Shown here: in pieces, positions 40,341-49,303 of the stretch
Layout: each line of letters opens with the position of its first letter
How positions within the stretch are numbered: position 1 is the stretch's first letter
NCBI RefSeq assembly: GCF_003217775.1
Contig: NZ_QJVJ01000001.1
Location: 186,001-250,000 of the forward strand
Reading direction: 5' to 3'
DNA from: Paenibacillus flagellatus
Lineage (GTDB): Bacteria; Bacillota; Bacilli; Paenibacillales; NBRC-103111
Length of the DNA: 64,000 nt
Notes under the pieces: model-generated
What the model saw: only the letters and a program-made list of their open reading frames with translations
Database searches by the model: none
What the model was told of the DNA's origin: nothing
Program-made: the position numbers and the translations under genes

Positions 40341-41711
40341 ATGACCAGTACGAAATTGACGATCCATGTGCAGGGCACGAGCGGAATGTCCCAGGAGCAT
40401 ACCGTCGTGCTAGGAGAACGGGTGGTCCGCCAGTACAAAATACCGTCCGGCGTCAACGCCACGCTCCAATTCGGCACGTCCAAGCAGCAGGTGAAGGTCG
40501 TCTCCGCCTCTCATCTCGACGGCCTACGCATCGGCGAATCGCTCGCCCGCAAGCTCGGTTTGCACCATGGCATTCAAGTCGGCTTTCGCTACAAGGCGTC
40601 CGGCCGCACGATGACGATCGGCCCGCTGATCGGCGTCATGGTCAGCCGAATGTATCCGGGCTCTCCGGATCGCCCGTTCGGGGCGATCACCGCCTTCTGC
40701 AAAGAGCTGGTGGACGCGTGCCAGACGTTCGGCGCTTTCGTGTACTTTTTCACCGCAGACGACATTTCCGGCGGCCATTCCCACATCGAGGGATGGACGT
40801 ATGCCGGCCGGTGGCGCCAATCGGATTTCCCGATCCCGGACGTCGTGTACAACCGGCTGACGACACGCAAGCTGGAAAACAAGCCGAGCGTGCAGCATTT
40901 TATGAAAGAAGTGAAGTCCCGCTACGGAACGGCCGTGTTCAACGAGAAATATTTGAACAAAACCGACGTATTCGATGCGCTCAAGCAAGATTCGGCGCTC
41001 GCCCGGCATTTGCCCGAATCGCATCTGTTCAAAAATTTCGCGATGCTCAAAGCGATGTCGGCCCGGCATCCGGTCCTGTTCCTGAAGCCGATCACCGGCA
41101 GCTTGGGCAAAGGCATCATCCGCATCAGCCGGACGTCGAACCAATCGTATACGTGCCAATTCACCAGCCTGAACGGGACGATCAAGCAGACGTTTTCGAG
41201 CATCGACGCCGTGTTCGCGGCAATCGCCGGCAAGCTGAAGCAGCGGCGCTACCAAATTCAGCAGGGGCTGACGCTCATCGAAGCCGGAGGCCGTCCGGTC
41301 GACTTCCGCGCGCTCGTGCAGCGGGGACCGGCGGGAGCTTGGGGCGTCACCTCCGTCGTGGCGCGTACCGCGGGCAGCAATCATTTCGTCTCGAACTTGG
41401 CGCGGGGCGGAACGTTGAGCCGGGTGAAGGAAGCTTTGCTTAAAACGTCGTTGAGCGCCGCGCAGCAGCGGACCGTGTCGCTCCAATTGCGCAAAGTCGC
41501 GCTCGATATCGCGAAAGGCATCGAAACGCACGTCAAAGGACATTTCGGCGAGCTCGGCGTCGACCTGGCCGTCGACACGAGCGGGAAAGTATGGCTGCTC
41601 GAAGTGAACTCCAAACCGTCCAAAAACGACGGAACGCCGCTCGCTGACGGCACGATCCGTCCGTCGGTCAAGCTGACGGTGCAATACGCCCGTTATTTGG
41701 CCGGTTTCTAG
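40341..41711 (+). CDS. YheC/YheD family spore-coat ATP-grasp protein (long form, copy 1)
   Basis: 456 residues, ATG 40341 after AAAGGAG. An N-terminal beta-rich domain (about 1-95, with GVNATLQFGTSKQQVKVVS) precedes the common part starting IGPLIGVMVSRM. ATP-grasp features: FLKPITGSLGKGIIRI (nucleotide-binding loop), RRYQIQQGLTLIEAGGRPVDFRALVQRG, and LLEVNSKPS (metal-binding end). B. subtilis YheC and YheD are coat-associated and localise to the forespore. The substrate of the predicted ATP-dependent ligase is unknown. First of a six-gene operon. Confidence 0.92.
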   Translation: MTSTKLTIHVQGTSGMSQEHTVVLGERVVRQYKIPSGVNATLQFGTSKQQVKVVSASHLDGLRIGESLARKLGLHHGIQVGFRYKASGRTMTIGPLIGVMVSRMYPGSPDRPFGAITAFCKELVDACQTFGAFVYFFTADDISGGHSHIEGWTYAGRWRQSDFPIPDVVYNRLTTRKLENKPSVQHFMKEVKSRYGTAVFNEKYLNKTDVFDALKQDSALARHLPESHLFKNFAMLKAMSARHPVLFLKPITGSLGKGIIRISRTSNQSYTCQFTSLNGTIKQTFSSIDAVFAAIAGKLKQRRYQIQQGLTLIEAGGRPVDFRALVQRGPAGAWGVTSVVARTAGSNHFVSNLARGGTLSRVKEALLKTSLSAAQQRTVSLQLRKVALDIAKGIETHVKGHFGELGVDLAVDTSGKVWLLEVNSKPSKNDGTPLADGTIRPSVKLTVQYARYLAGF

Positions 41712-41725
41712 CGAAGGTGAATCCG

Positions 41726-42883
41726 ATGAATTCGAAACCGATACGGTCACGCGAACGAACGGTCGGCATCATGGTGTGCCCCGCCGCGGGAGACCCGCCG
41801 TTTCCGGAAAAGCAATATTACAAACGGCTTTCGCTGATCGGGCAAAAGCTGGGATTGGCCGTTTTCGTGTTTTTCCCGCACCGGATCGACTGGGTGCGAA
41901 GGCGGGTCGTCGGCTACACGTATTCGGCGTCCGCCAAACGCTGGGAAAAAAAGCTGTTCCCTTTCCCTGCCGCCGTCTACGACCGGTGCTTCTACCCCAA
42001 CCTGCCGACGCTCTCCGCGTACCGCGAGCCGATCCGGCGGTTAATGGCGCACCCCGACACGCGCTTTCTCGGCTACGGCCTGAAGGGCAAGTGGAACGTT
42101 CATCAAATGCTCGTGCGGGACGAAGCGCTCGAGCCGCATATCCCGGAGACGGAGCTGTTTCAAAGGTCAAGCGACCTCGTCCGTTGGCTCGAAGAGCGGG
42201 GTGAGCTGTTCCTGAAGCCGCATGGCGGCAGTCAGGGCAAAGGCGTCCTGCACGTGTCGAAGACGGCGGGAGGCTTCGCCGTTCGCGGCCGCAGCGCGAG
42301 AAACGAAGTCGTTCACGCCCGGTTCCGCTCCGAAGGCAAATTGCTCGCCTGGATTCGTTCGTTTACGGCCGGACGCAAATATTTGATTCAGCGCTATTTG
42401 ACGCTGACGACCGCGGACGGAGAAGCGTTCGACATTCGCGCGCTCGTGCAAAAGAACAGCGGGGGGTGCTGGGAGCTGACCGGATTGGCGCTCCGTCGCG
42501 GAGCCCCGGGCAGCATCACGTCCAACCTGCACGGAGGCGGTCACGCCGGGGAGGCGGAGCCGTTCCTGCGGACGCTGTACGGCGAGGAAGCGGCCCGCGT
42601 CATCGCGGAAACCGTCCGAAGCGTCGCCCTGCGCGTCCCCGAGGTGCTGGAGCAGTACCACGGCCGGCTGGCGGAGCTCGGCGTCGACGTGGGCGTCGAT
42701 ACGGACGGCCGGGTCTGGGTGCTCGAAGCGAATTCGAAGCCCGGACGGTCGGCGTTCGCCGCGCTGTCCGACAAGCGGGTCCGCGTCGCCGCGATCCGCA
42801 ATCCGATGCTGTACGCCAAACATTTGCTCGACCATCCGGTCGCGCGCCCCGGCCGCTACCCGGCTGGGCCGACCGAGCGGTAA
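41726..42883 (+). CDS. YheC/YheD family spore-coat ATP-grasp protein (short form, copy 2)
   Basis: 385 residues from ATG 41726 (GAAGGTGA 5 bases before; GTG 41717 also in frame). It lacks the N-terminal domain of copy 1 and begins RTVGIMVCPAAGDPPFPEKQYY. Nucleotide loop FLKPHGGSQGKGVLHV, QRYLTLTTADGEAFDIRALVQKN and VLEANSKPGRS are intact. It starts 14 bases after copy 1 ends. Same family and predicted ligase fold; substrate unknown. Confidence 0.92.
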   Translation: MNSKPIRSRERTVGIMVCPAAGDPPFPEKQYYKRLSLIGQKLGLAVFVFFPHRIDWVRRRVVGYTYSASAKRWEKKLFPFPAAVYDRCFYPNLPTLSAYREPIRRLMAHPDTRFLGYGLKGKWNVHQMLVRDEALEPHIPETELFQRSSDLVRWLEERGELFLKPHGGSQGKGVLHVSKTAGGFAVRGRSARNEVVHARFRSEGKLLAWIRSFTAGRKYLIQRYLTLTTADGEAFDIRALVQKNSGGCWELTGLALRRGAPGSITSNLHGGGHAGEAEPFLRTLYGEEAARVIAETVRSVALRVPEVLEQYHGRLAELGVDVGVDTDGRVWVLEANSKPGRSAFAALSDKRVRVAAIRNPMLYAKHLLDHPVARPGRYPAGPTER

Positions 42884-42941
42884 ATCGGCCGACGTTCCTC
42901 TGTCCATCCGCTTCTCGCAACCTTTTAGGAGGGTATACTTC

Positions 42942-44312
42942 ATGAGTTTGACAACCTGTACAATCCATTTTGCGGCACGAACCGACAAGACGGTCTACGT
43001 CAGCTCCGCCCTGATGAAGTCGTTGCAGTTGACAGGCACGAAGCCGGTGACGCTCAAAATGGGCAGTAAGTCGGTAACCGCCCCGATCAAAATCGTCAAA
43101 AAAGCCGGCAACCATCTCTACTTGCCGATTGGCGTCAAAAACCAGCTGCTCGTGCCGCGAAGCGGAACGTGCATGGCCGTTTCGCACGGACCGCGCGAAA
43201 TTCAGATCGGTCCGCTCGTCGGCATTTTGACGAACGCTTCGACGGCGAGCACCGCCCAGCCTTTCGGCACCCGTTCGCCGCTCCTGAAGCAATATATCAG
43301 TCCCGGGAACCGGAAATCGTTCTTCTTCGCCTTCCTGCCGTCCGACGTCAACTGGTCGGCGGAGACGGTCGTCGGCTACTTCCCGACCGCCGACGGCTGG
43401 GTGCGCAAGACGGTCCCGCTCCCCGACGTCATTTACAATCGGCTGTCCAGCCGCAAGGCCGAGAAGTCGCTGTCGATCGAAAACTTCAAGGAACGGTTCG
43501 TGCGGCGGGGAATCCCTCTGTTCAACTGGAGCTTCTTCGACAAATGGGACGTCTACAACTTGCTCGACGGCGAGAAGGAAGCGTTCAAACACGTGCCCGA
43601 ATCCCACTTAAACCCCACGCCGGAGCGGGTTCGCGAGATGCTCGAGAAGCACCGGTTCGTCTACTTGAAGCCGACCGGCGGCAGTCTCGGCATCGGCATT
43701 TACCGGCTGACGTACCATCCGAAGCGCGGCTACTTCGCCCGCTTCCGGAGAGGCGGCAAAAACGTGCTGTACCGGTTTCCGCAATTTTCCGGTCTGATGA
43801 AGCTGCTGAACGCCCGCAGCGGAAGACTGCGCAATTATGTCGTCCAGCAAGGGATCCGCCTGATCGAAATCGACAGCTGTCCGATCGATTTCCGCTTCCA
43901 TCTGCACAAGAACGGCCAAAACCAATGGGTTGTCGCCGGCATCGGGGCGAAGAAGGCCGGGAAAGGAAGCGTGACGACGCACGTCAAAAACGGCGGGCAG
44001 ATCATGACGCCCGAGCAGGTGCTCGACCGGGTGTTCGGCAGCAAGGCGGACGCCATCCTGCAAAACGCCAAAAAAACCGCGATCGAGCTGGCCGAAGCGA
44101 TCGAGCGAAACAGCAAGCATCTGCTCGGCGAGCTCGGCTTCGATATCGGCATCGACCAGAACGAGCAAATTTGGATGTTCGAGGCGAACTCCAAGCCGGG
44201 CCGGTCGATCTTCAAGCATCCGTCGCTGAAATCGCAAGGCAAAACTTCGCTTGGCCTTATTTTCGAGCACAGCCTCTATTTGGGCCGGTTCCGGGTTAGG
44301 AGGGAGGCTTAG
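42942..44312 (+). CDS. YheC/YheD family spore-coat ATP-grasp protein (long form, copy 3)
   Basis: 456 residues, ATG 42942 after TTAGGAGGG. Long form like copy 1: an N-terminal domain (VYVSSALMKSLQLTGTKPVTLKMGS, then YLPIGVKNQLLVPRSG) and the core from IGPLVGILTN. Catalytic regions YLKPTGGSLGIGIYRL, QQGIRLIEIDSCPIDFRFHLHKN and MFEANSKPGRS. Note Ile in place of the loop Lys (GSLGIG). Its stop overlaps the start of copy 4 by one base. Confidence 0.92.
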   Translation: MSLTTCTIHFAARTDKTVYVSSALMKSLQLTGTKPVTLKMGSKSVTAPIKIVKKAGNHLYLPIGVKNQLLVPRSGTCMAVSHGPREIQIGPLVGILTNASTASTAQPFGTRSPLLKQYISPGNRKSFFFAFLPSDVNWSAETVVGYFPTADGWVRKTVPLPDVIYNRLSSRKAEKSLSIENFKERFVRRGIPLFNWSFFDKWDVYNLLDGEKEAFKHVPESHLNPTPERVREMLEKHRFVYLKPTGGSLGIGIYRLTYHPKRGYFARFRRGGKNVLYRFPQFSGLMKLLNARSGRLRNYVVQQGIRLIEIDSCPIDFRFHLHKNGQNQWVVAGIGAKKAGKGSVTTHVKNGGQIMTPEQVLDRVFGSKADAILQNAKKTAIELAEAIERNSKHLLGELGFDIGIDQNEQIWMFEANSKPGRSIFKHPSLKSQGKTSLGLIFEHSLYLGRFRVRREA

Positions 44313-45472
44313 TGGAAATCCCGTCGCAAGCCCCTCTTCACCGCCCGCTTCTCGGCATCTTGACCATGGACGATCCGGAGGAGCTGTTCCGGGGCAACCG
44401 CAGCAACTTCATCGACATCATCCGCACCGGCTCCGAGCTCGGCGTATCGGTGTGCGTCGTTACGGTCAAAGACTTGAAGCTGAAGCAAAAAAAGATGATC
44501 GGGTACGTCTACGACCCGGCGGCGAAAAAATTTTCTCCGCAGGTGATCGGCCTGCCGCACGTGCTGTACAATCGGATTCCGCTCCGGCAGGACGAATCGT
44601 CGCACGACGTGCAGCAGACGATCGCGGCGTGCATGAAGCATCCGCAAATCCGGCTGTTCAATCCGTACTTCTTCGATAAATGGTCCTTGTTCGAATGGCT
44701 GAACAAAGCGAAGACGACGTCCAAATATATTCCCTCGACCCGCAAAATGACGTCGAGTCAGGAGCTGGAAAGCTTGTTCAAGCTCCATTCGGCCGTCTAC
44801 ATGAAGCCGGTCAGCGGCAAAGCCGGCAAAGGCATCATGAAGGCGGAGCGACATATCGGCAAGCTGGACCGGCGGCCGGAATACTGCCTGAGCGTGCAGG
44901 AGACGAAGGGCAGCGTCGTCTACAAATACGCGAAGCTGTCGCAGCTGTGGTCGAGAATCAAGGAGGAGATCGGGCACGAGGATTATATCGCGCAGCAGGG
45001 CATTTCGCTCGTTCGGTACAAGAAGCGGCCGTTCGACCTGCGCGTTCTCGTGCAAAAAAATTATAAAGGCGAATGGGACGTCACCGGCATCGGCGCCCGT
45101 CTCGCCGGCAAGCTGAGCATTACGACGCACGTGCCGCGGGGCGGATCGATCGACGATCCGGAGAGACTGCTCGCGTCCGCGTTCGGGGCGGAAGGATGCA
45201 AGCGGATCCTGATGCGGGCGCGCAAGGCGGCGCTCGCCATCGCGAGACAGGTGGAGAAGAAATCGGGGCATATGCTGGGCGAAATGTCGATGGACCTTGG
45301 GGTGGACGTCCACGGCGGCATCTGGTTTTTCGAGGCGAATTCGAAGCCGATGAAGTTCGACGAGCCCCATATCCGCAAAAAATCGCTGGAGCGGATCGTG
45401 CATTACGCCCTGTACTTGATCCGCAGCAAGCAGGCGAAGCCGGGCGGGGCCAATGTCGTCCAAACGAATTAA
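44312..45472 (+). CDS. YheC/YheD family spore-coat ATP-grasp protein (short form, copy 4)
   Basis: 386 residues, GTG 44312 in TAGTG with GGAGG upstream. Short form beginning RPLLGILTMDDPEELFRGNRSNF. Nucleotide loop YMKPVSGKAGKGIMKA, QQGISLVRYKKRPFDLRVLVQKN and FFEANSKPM. The closing motif lacks the GRS found in copies 2 and 3. The end overlaps the GNAT gene by 20 bases. Confidence 0.92.
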   Translation: MEIPSQAPLHRPLLGILTMDDPEELFRGNRSNFIDIIRTGSELGVSVCVVTVKDLKLKQKKMIGYVYDPAAKKFSPQVIGLPHVLYNRIPLRQDESSHDVQQTIAACMKHPQIRLFNPYFFDKWSLFEWLNKAKTTSKYIPSTRKMTSSQELESLFKLHSAVYMKPVSGKAGKGIMKAERHIGKLDRRPEYCLSVQETKGSVVYKYAKLSQLWSRIKEEIGHEDYIAQQGISLVRYKKRPFDLRVLVQKNYKGEWDVTGIGARLAGKLSITTHVPRGGSIDDPERLLASAFGAEGCKRILMRARKAALAIARQVEKKSGHMLGEMSMDLGVDVHGGIWFFEANSKPMKFDEPHIRKKSLERIVHYALYLIRSKQAKPGGANVVQTN

Positions 45473-46013
45473 GACGATACCGTCCGAACGGTTCGACGAC
45501 TGCCGCGGCCGGCTGCTCCGGTTCGTCCGGGCGTACGGCGAACGGCGCATCACGGTCGAAGCGCTGCGCTGGCTCGGCGGCGTATCCGCCGCCGAGCTCG
45601 ACGAGCCGCATACGGCCGTCGCGGCGGCCTTCGACGGCAAGCGGCTCGTCGGCCTCGCCTGCGCCGCCCGGCACGGCGAACGGGCCGCCTTCGTCGTCGT
45701 GCATCCGGCATGGCGAGGCGCAGGCATCGGACCGGCGCTGCTTCGCGAGCTGATCGGCCGCCTGGGGCGGCTGACCTGCGTCGTCGCCTGCGACAACACG
45801 CCCAGCATGGCGATGTGCTTCCGCGCCGGCATGACGGCGGTTCAATTGACGACAGGCGGGTCCGGGCGGCCCGCCCTCCGTTTCGTTTCCGCCGATGCGC
45901 AGGGGAGGCCCGCTTTTCCCGCAGCGGCCGGCCTAGAGGAGAGAAGGGACGACCGGGCGACGGAATCAACCATAGAAGCAGGTGAAAACGCGTTATGGCA
46001 CAACCGACGCTAG
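45453..46013 (+). CDS. GNAT family N-acetyltransferase within the yheC/D operon
   Basis: 186 residues, ATG 45453 inside the end of copy 4. The acetyl-CoA binding part is visible: FVVVHPAWRGAGIGPALLRELIGRLG (motif A, R/Q-x-x-G-x-G/A) followed by LTCVVACDNTPSMAMCFRAGM. N- and C-terminal parts are low in recognisable features. Its stop overlaps the start of copy 5 by 19 bases, so it is a true operon member and probably works with the ATP-grasp proteins on the same coat substrate. Substrate unknown. Confidence 0.85.
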   Translation: MSSKRIKTIPSERFDDCRGRLLRFVRAYGERRITVEALRWLGGVSAAELDEPHTAVAAAFDGKRLVGLACAARHGERAAFVVVHPAWRGAGIGPALLRELIGRLGRLTCVVACDNTPSMAMCFRAGMTAVQLTTGGSGRPALRFVSADAQGRPAFPAAAGLEERRDDRATESTIEAGENALWHNRR

Positions 46014-47149
46014 GCATTATGACGTTATACTTGAGCGAACATAGCGGCGTCGAGGAACGCAGCTACTTCCGCAAGGTGATCGCCCAGGCCGAGAAGCTCG
46101 GCCTGCGGGCGGTCGTATTCACCCCGGTCGACGTCGACGCGAAAAACAAACGCATCCATGCGTACGTGTACGATACCGAGACCGGCCGATGGTCCCGGTC
46201 GTGGACCCCGTTCCCGCATCTCATCTACGACCGGTGCCGGTACCAGGATTCGGAGCGATTCCGCAAGTTCCGCCGGTTTCGGGCGACCTACACCCGGCTC
46301 GTTTATTTGAACCGGCCGATATCGAACAAGTGGGGGATGCACCAATTTCTCGCCACGTCGGCGCGCATCCGGCCCCACCTGCCCCACACTCGGGTATACA
46401 GCGAGCACGCCGATCTGACGGCGTTTATGCGCGGACGCCGTCTCGTCTACCTGAAGCCGATCAACGGAACGGGCGGACGGGGCATTCTGCGCATCGAACG
46501 CCAGTCGGGCGGCCACTATCTCGTGCAAGGCCGGGACCGCAATCGCCGCATCGTCGCGCCGAAGCTCGTCAGCGCCAAGCAGCTGCCGCTCCAGCTGGCG
46601 GCTTGGAACGTCAAGGACCGGTACTTGATCCAGCAGGGCATTCCGAGCAAGCTGCCGGATGGCCGAGTCCACGATTTCCGGCTGCTGATCCAAAAAAACG
46701 GCAGCGGCGAATGGGAAGTGACGGGCTGTGCCGGACGGGTCGGTCCGAAGATGAGCATTACGTCCAATCTGCACGGCGGAGGCCAGGCGGTGCCGATGAC
46801 GGAGCTGCTCCGCCGCCGATTCGCCTCCGAGGAAAAAATCGAGGAGATTCGCAAGGCGGTCTATTCGCTCGGCTACGCGGTGGCGACGGAAGTGGAGGGG
46901 CGGTTCGGCCGGCTGTGCGAGCTCGGCATCGATATCGCCATCGACCCCGACGGCCATCCGTGGCTGCTCGAGCTGAATCCGAAGCCGGCGCGCGAGGTGT
47001 TCGCCCGCATCGGCGAGAAGGAGACGTACGAGAAGGCGATCTCCCGCCCGCTCGAATACGCGCTGTGGCTGTATAAGCAGCATTACGGCACTTCGTCGTC
47101 CCGGAGGCGATCCGGGGCCGGCAAGTCGGCCGCTTCCTCGACAAGATAA
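45995..47149 (+). CDS. YheC/YheD family spore-coat ATP-grasp protein (short form, copy 5)
   Basis: 384 residues, ATG 45995. Short form beginning PTLGIMTLYLSEHSGVEERSYFRKV. Nucleotide loop YLKPINGTGGRGILRI, QQGIPSKLPDGRVHDFRLLIQKN, and LLELNPKPAR, where Pro replaces the Ser of NSKP. Most divergent of the five. It is followed by the operon terminator. Confidence 0.9.
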   Translation: MAQPTLGIMTLYLSEHSGVEERSYFRKVIAQAEKLGLRAVVFTPVDVDAKNKRIHAYVYDTETGRWSRSWTPFPHLIYDRCRYQDSERFRKFRRFRATYTRLVYLNRPISNKWGMHQFLATSARIRPHLPHTRVYSEHADLTAFMRGRRLVYLKPINGTGGRGILRIERQSGGHYLVQGRDRNRRIVAPKLVSAKQLPLQLAAWNVKDRYLIQQGIPSKLPDGRVHDFRLLIQKNGSGEWEVTGCAGRVGPKMSITSNLHGGGQAVPMTELLRRRFASEEKIEEIRKAVYSLGYAVATEVEGRFGRLCELGIDIAIDPDGHPWLLELNPKPAREVFARIGEKETYEKAISRPLEYALWLYKQHYGTSSSRRRSGAGKSAASSTR

Positions 47150-47150
47150 A

Positions 47151-47187
47151 TAAACGGGTCGGACGTCTTCGGACGCCGACCCGTTTA
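47151..47187. terminator. Terminator after the yheC/D operon
   Basis: TAAACGGGTCGG (47151-47162) pairs with CCGACCCGTTTA (47176-47187); the loop holds an inner CGTC-TTCG-GACG hairpin with a stable TTCG tetraloop. It lies directly after the last ATP-grasp stop and also serves the convergent ABC permease. Confidence 0.88.
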
Positions 47188-47203
47188 TCGTTGATTTCCG
47201 TTC

Positions 47204-48583
47204 CTATATATCGCGCCGCAGCGCCTTCAGCACGTCGACGCGCGTCGCCCGGACGGCGGGACGGACGCCCGACACGACCGCGACGAGCAGGCTGATCGCG
47301 ACGCAGATGAGCGTCAGGCTCGGCGGAATTTCGGAGAAGCGAAGTCCTTCCGGCACGCGCCCGTCCACGAAGCTATGGACGACAAGCGGCAGCGCGAGGT
47401 TGACGGCGAAGCTGACCGCGTAGGCGACCGCCGTGCCGATCGCCGCACCCAGCAGGCCGATAAAGGCGCTCTCCAGAAGGAAGACGCTCTTGATCGTCGA
47501 CGGGTGGGCGCCGATCGCTTTCATGATGCCGATATCCGGCGTCCGCTCGGTGACGGCCATCGTCATCGTGTTGTAGATGCCGATCGAGGCGATCAGGACG
47601 GCGATCGTGCCGACAAGGATGAGGCCGATCTTCATGACGAGAAAGACGGCGTTCACCTGCTCGATCTGGTCGACGATCGAGTACGTCGCGAAGTTCCGCT
47701 CCTTCAGCTTCTCGACGACGCCTTTGACGTGCTCGACCTGATCGGCGTACACCTGCACTTCGTTATACACCCTCGGCTCCCCGGGCTGCGAAGTCTTCCG
47801 TCCCTCGGTTCCGGTCTGCACGCCGTACGCCGTCTGCGTGAACGATTCGATGCGCTGCATGACCGCCTCGTCCACGTACAGCTCGTTGTCCTGGTTCCAT
47901 TCGCGCCCCGGCGCCTTGCCGATGCCGACGATCGTCACGGGCACGTCGAACGTTTTCTCCTCGCTGCCGAACCGCTGTTTGACGCGGATCGTCAACGTCT
48001 GGCCGAGCAGCGCCTTCGCCTTGTCGGACAAGGCGCCGTCCGCCGGCTTCGGCGAAGGGGCGACCGGCTCGGACGATTCGGCTTGGCCTTTCTCCAGAGC
48101 CGCTTGTTCGGCGGCGGTCCGCATCGAATCGGCGAAGTGGTAGCCGACAACCGCTTCGCCGCCGTTTTGCGGCATCCGCCCACCGGCCAGCTCGAAGCCC
48201 GCCTTCGACTCCGCCGCCATGTCGGCGACGGTCGGCATCCCGATTCCTTGGCGGTCTCCGATCAGGTAGGTTGCCGGTTGGGCGACCTGGTACCGCCTCG
48301 TAACGGCTTTGACGTGGTCGACCGATTCCAGGAAGCGGATGTCGGCGTCGCCGATTTGCCGGTACGCATCCTTGTCGTCCTTGACGCCGTGCGTATCGAT
48401 GACGGTCAGCAGCCGGCCACGGGTAATATCGTCTACGACCGACCGCTGGAGGCCGAAGCCTACGGAAGCGAGCACGATCAGGAACGAGCAGCCGATCGCG
48501 GTCGCGAGCACCGTCATGAAGACGCGCGAGCGGTTCTTTTTCATATTTTGCCTGACGAAGCGATATTTATCCTTTCCTTTCAC
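47204..48583 (-). CDS. MacB-like ABC transporter permease
   Basis: 459 residues from GTG 48583 (GGGAGG upstream), overlapping the ATPase stop. An N-terminal membrane helix (about 20-43), a large outside MacB periplasmic-core-like domain (about 45-300), then three membrane helices: LGIYNTMTMAV-type segment near 330-352, LLESAFIGLLGAAIGTAVAYAVSFAVNLALPL, and SLTLICVAISLLVAVVSGVRPAVRATRVDVLKAL. The ending is the FtsX/MacB signature. Such transporters move peptides or act by mechanotransmission; in Firmicutes they often give peptide or envelope-stress resistance. Confidence 0.92.
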   Translation of the reverse strand: MKGKDKYRFVRQNMKKNRSRVFMTVLATAIGCSFLIVLASVGFGLQRSVVDDITRGRLLTVIDTHGVKDDKDAYRQIGDADIRFLESVDHVKAVTRRYQVAQPATYLIGDRQGIGMPTVADMAAESKAGFELAGGRMPQNGGEAVVGYHFADSMRTAAEQAALEKGQAESSEPVAPSPKPADGALSDKAKALLGQTLTIRVKQRFGSEEKTFDVPVTIVGIGKAPGREWNQDNELYVDEAVMQRIESFTQTAYGVQTGTEGRKTSQPGEPRVYNEVQVYADQVEHVKGVVEKLKERNFATYSIVDQIEQVNAVFLVMKIGLILVGTIAVLIASIGIYNTMTMAVTERTPDIGIMKAIGAHPSTIKSVFLLESAFIGLLGAAIGTAVAYAVSFAVNLALPLVVHSFVDGRVPEGLRFSEIPPSLTLICVAISLLVAVVSGVRPAVRATRVDVLKALRRDI

Positions 48584-49290
48584 AGCGAATAGCCTCCCGT
48601 CGCGTAAGAATACCCGGATTCCATGCGGCCGTCGCGGAGCGTCAGCGTCCGATGCCCGATCGAAGCCACCTGGTCGTCGTGGGTGATGATGAGAAACGTA
48701 ATCGACCGCTCGCGGTTCAGCTCGCGGATCATGGCGAGCAGCGACCGTTCGTTCTCGGAATCGAGGCTGCCCGTCGGCTCGTCCGCCAAGATGACCGGGG
48801 GCTCCGTGATCAGGGCGCGGGCGATGCCGACGCGCTGCTGCTGACCGCCGGACAGCTCGCCCGGGTAATGGGAGCCGAGCGATTCGAGCCCGACCCGCTC
48901 CATGATCGCCTGCGCCCTGCGCTTGCGCTCCCGCTCGCCGACGCCCTGCAGCACGAGCGGAAGCTCGACGTTTTCGAAGGCGGTCATGCTCGGGATGAGC
49001 TGGAAGCTCTGGAAGACGAAGCCGAAATGACGGAGCCGGAAGTCGGCCCACTCGCCTTCGGACAGAGCGGTGACGTCGCGTCCCCCCACGACGATCCGGC
49101 CGGAGGTCGGACGGATATATCCGCTGATCAGGTTCAGCAGCGTCGACTTCCCGGAGCCGCTTCGCCCGACGATCGTGACGATTTCCCCTTCCTCGACGCG
49201 CATGTCGATATCGTGAAGGACGGGCACGACGCGCTCGCTCCCTTTTTTCCCTATTCGAAATTGGTGTTGGACGTTCGTTACTTCGATCAT
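48580..49290 (-). CDS. MacB-like ABC transporter ATP-binding protein
   Basis: 236 residues from ATG 49290 (AAGGAG 8 bases before). Walker A GRSGSGKST, Q loop VFQSFQLIPSMTAFENVELPL, signature LSGGQQQR, Walker B VILADEPTG and switch His ITHD are all intact. LolD/MacB type. Coupled to the permease by a 4-base overlap and starting 13 bases after the D,D-carboxypeptidase gene, so the three share an operon. Confidence 0.96.
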   Translation of the reverse strand: MIEVTNVQHQFRIGKKGSERVVPVLHDIDMRVEEGEIVTIVGRSGSGKSTLLNLISGYIRPTSGRIVVGGRDVTALSEGEWADFRLRHFGFVFQSFQLIPSMTAFENVELPLVLQGVGERERKRRAQAIMERVGLESLGSHYPGELSGGQQQRVGIARALITEPPVILADEPTGSLDSENERSLLAMIRELNRERSITFLIITHDDQVASIGHRTLTLRDGRMESGYSYATGGYSL

Positions 49291-49303
49291 GATTCGTTCT
49301 CCT

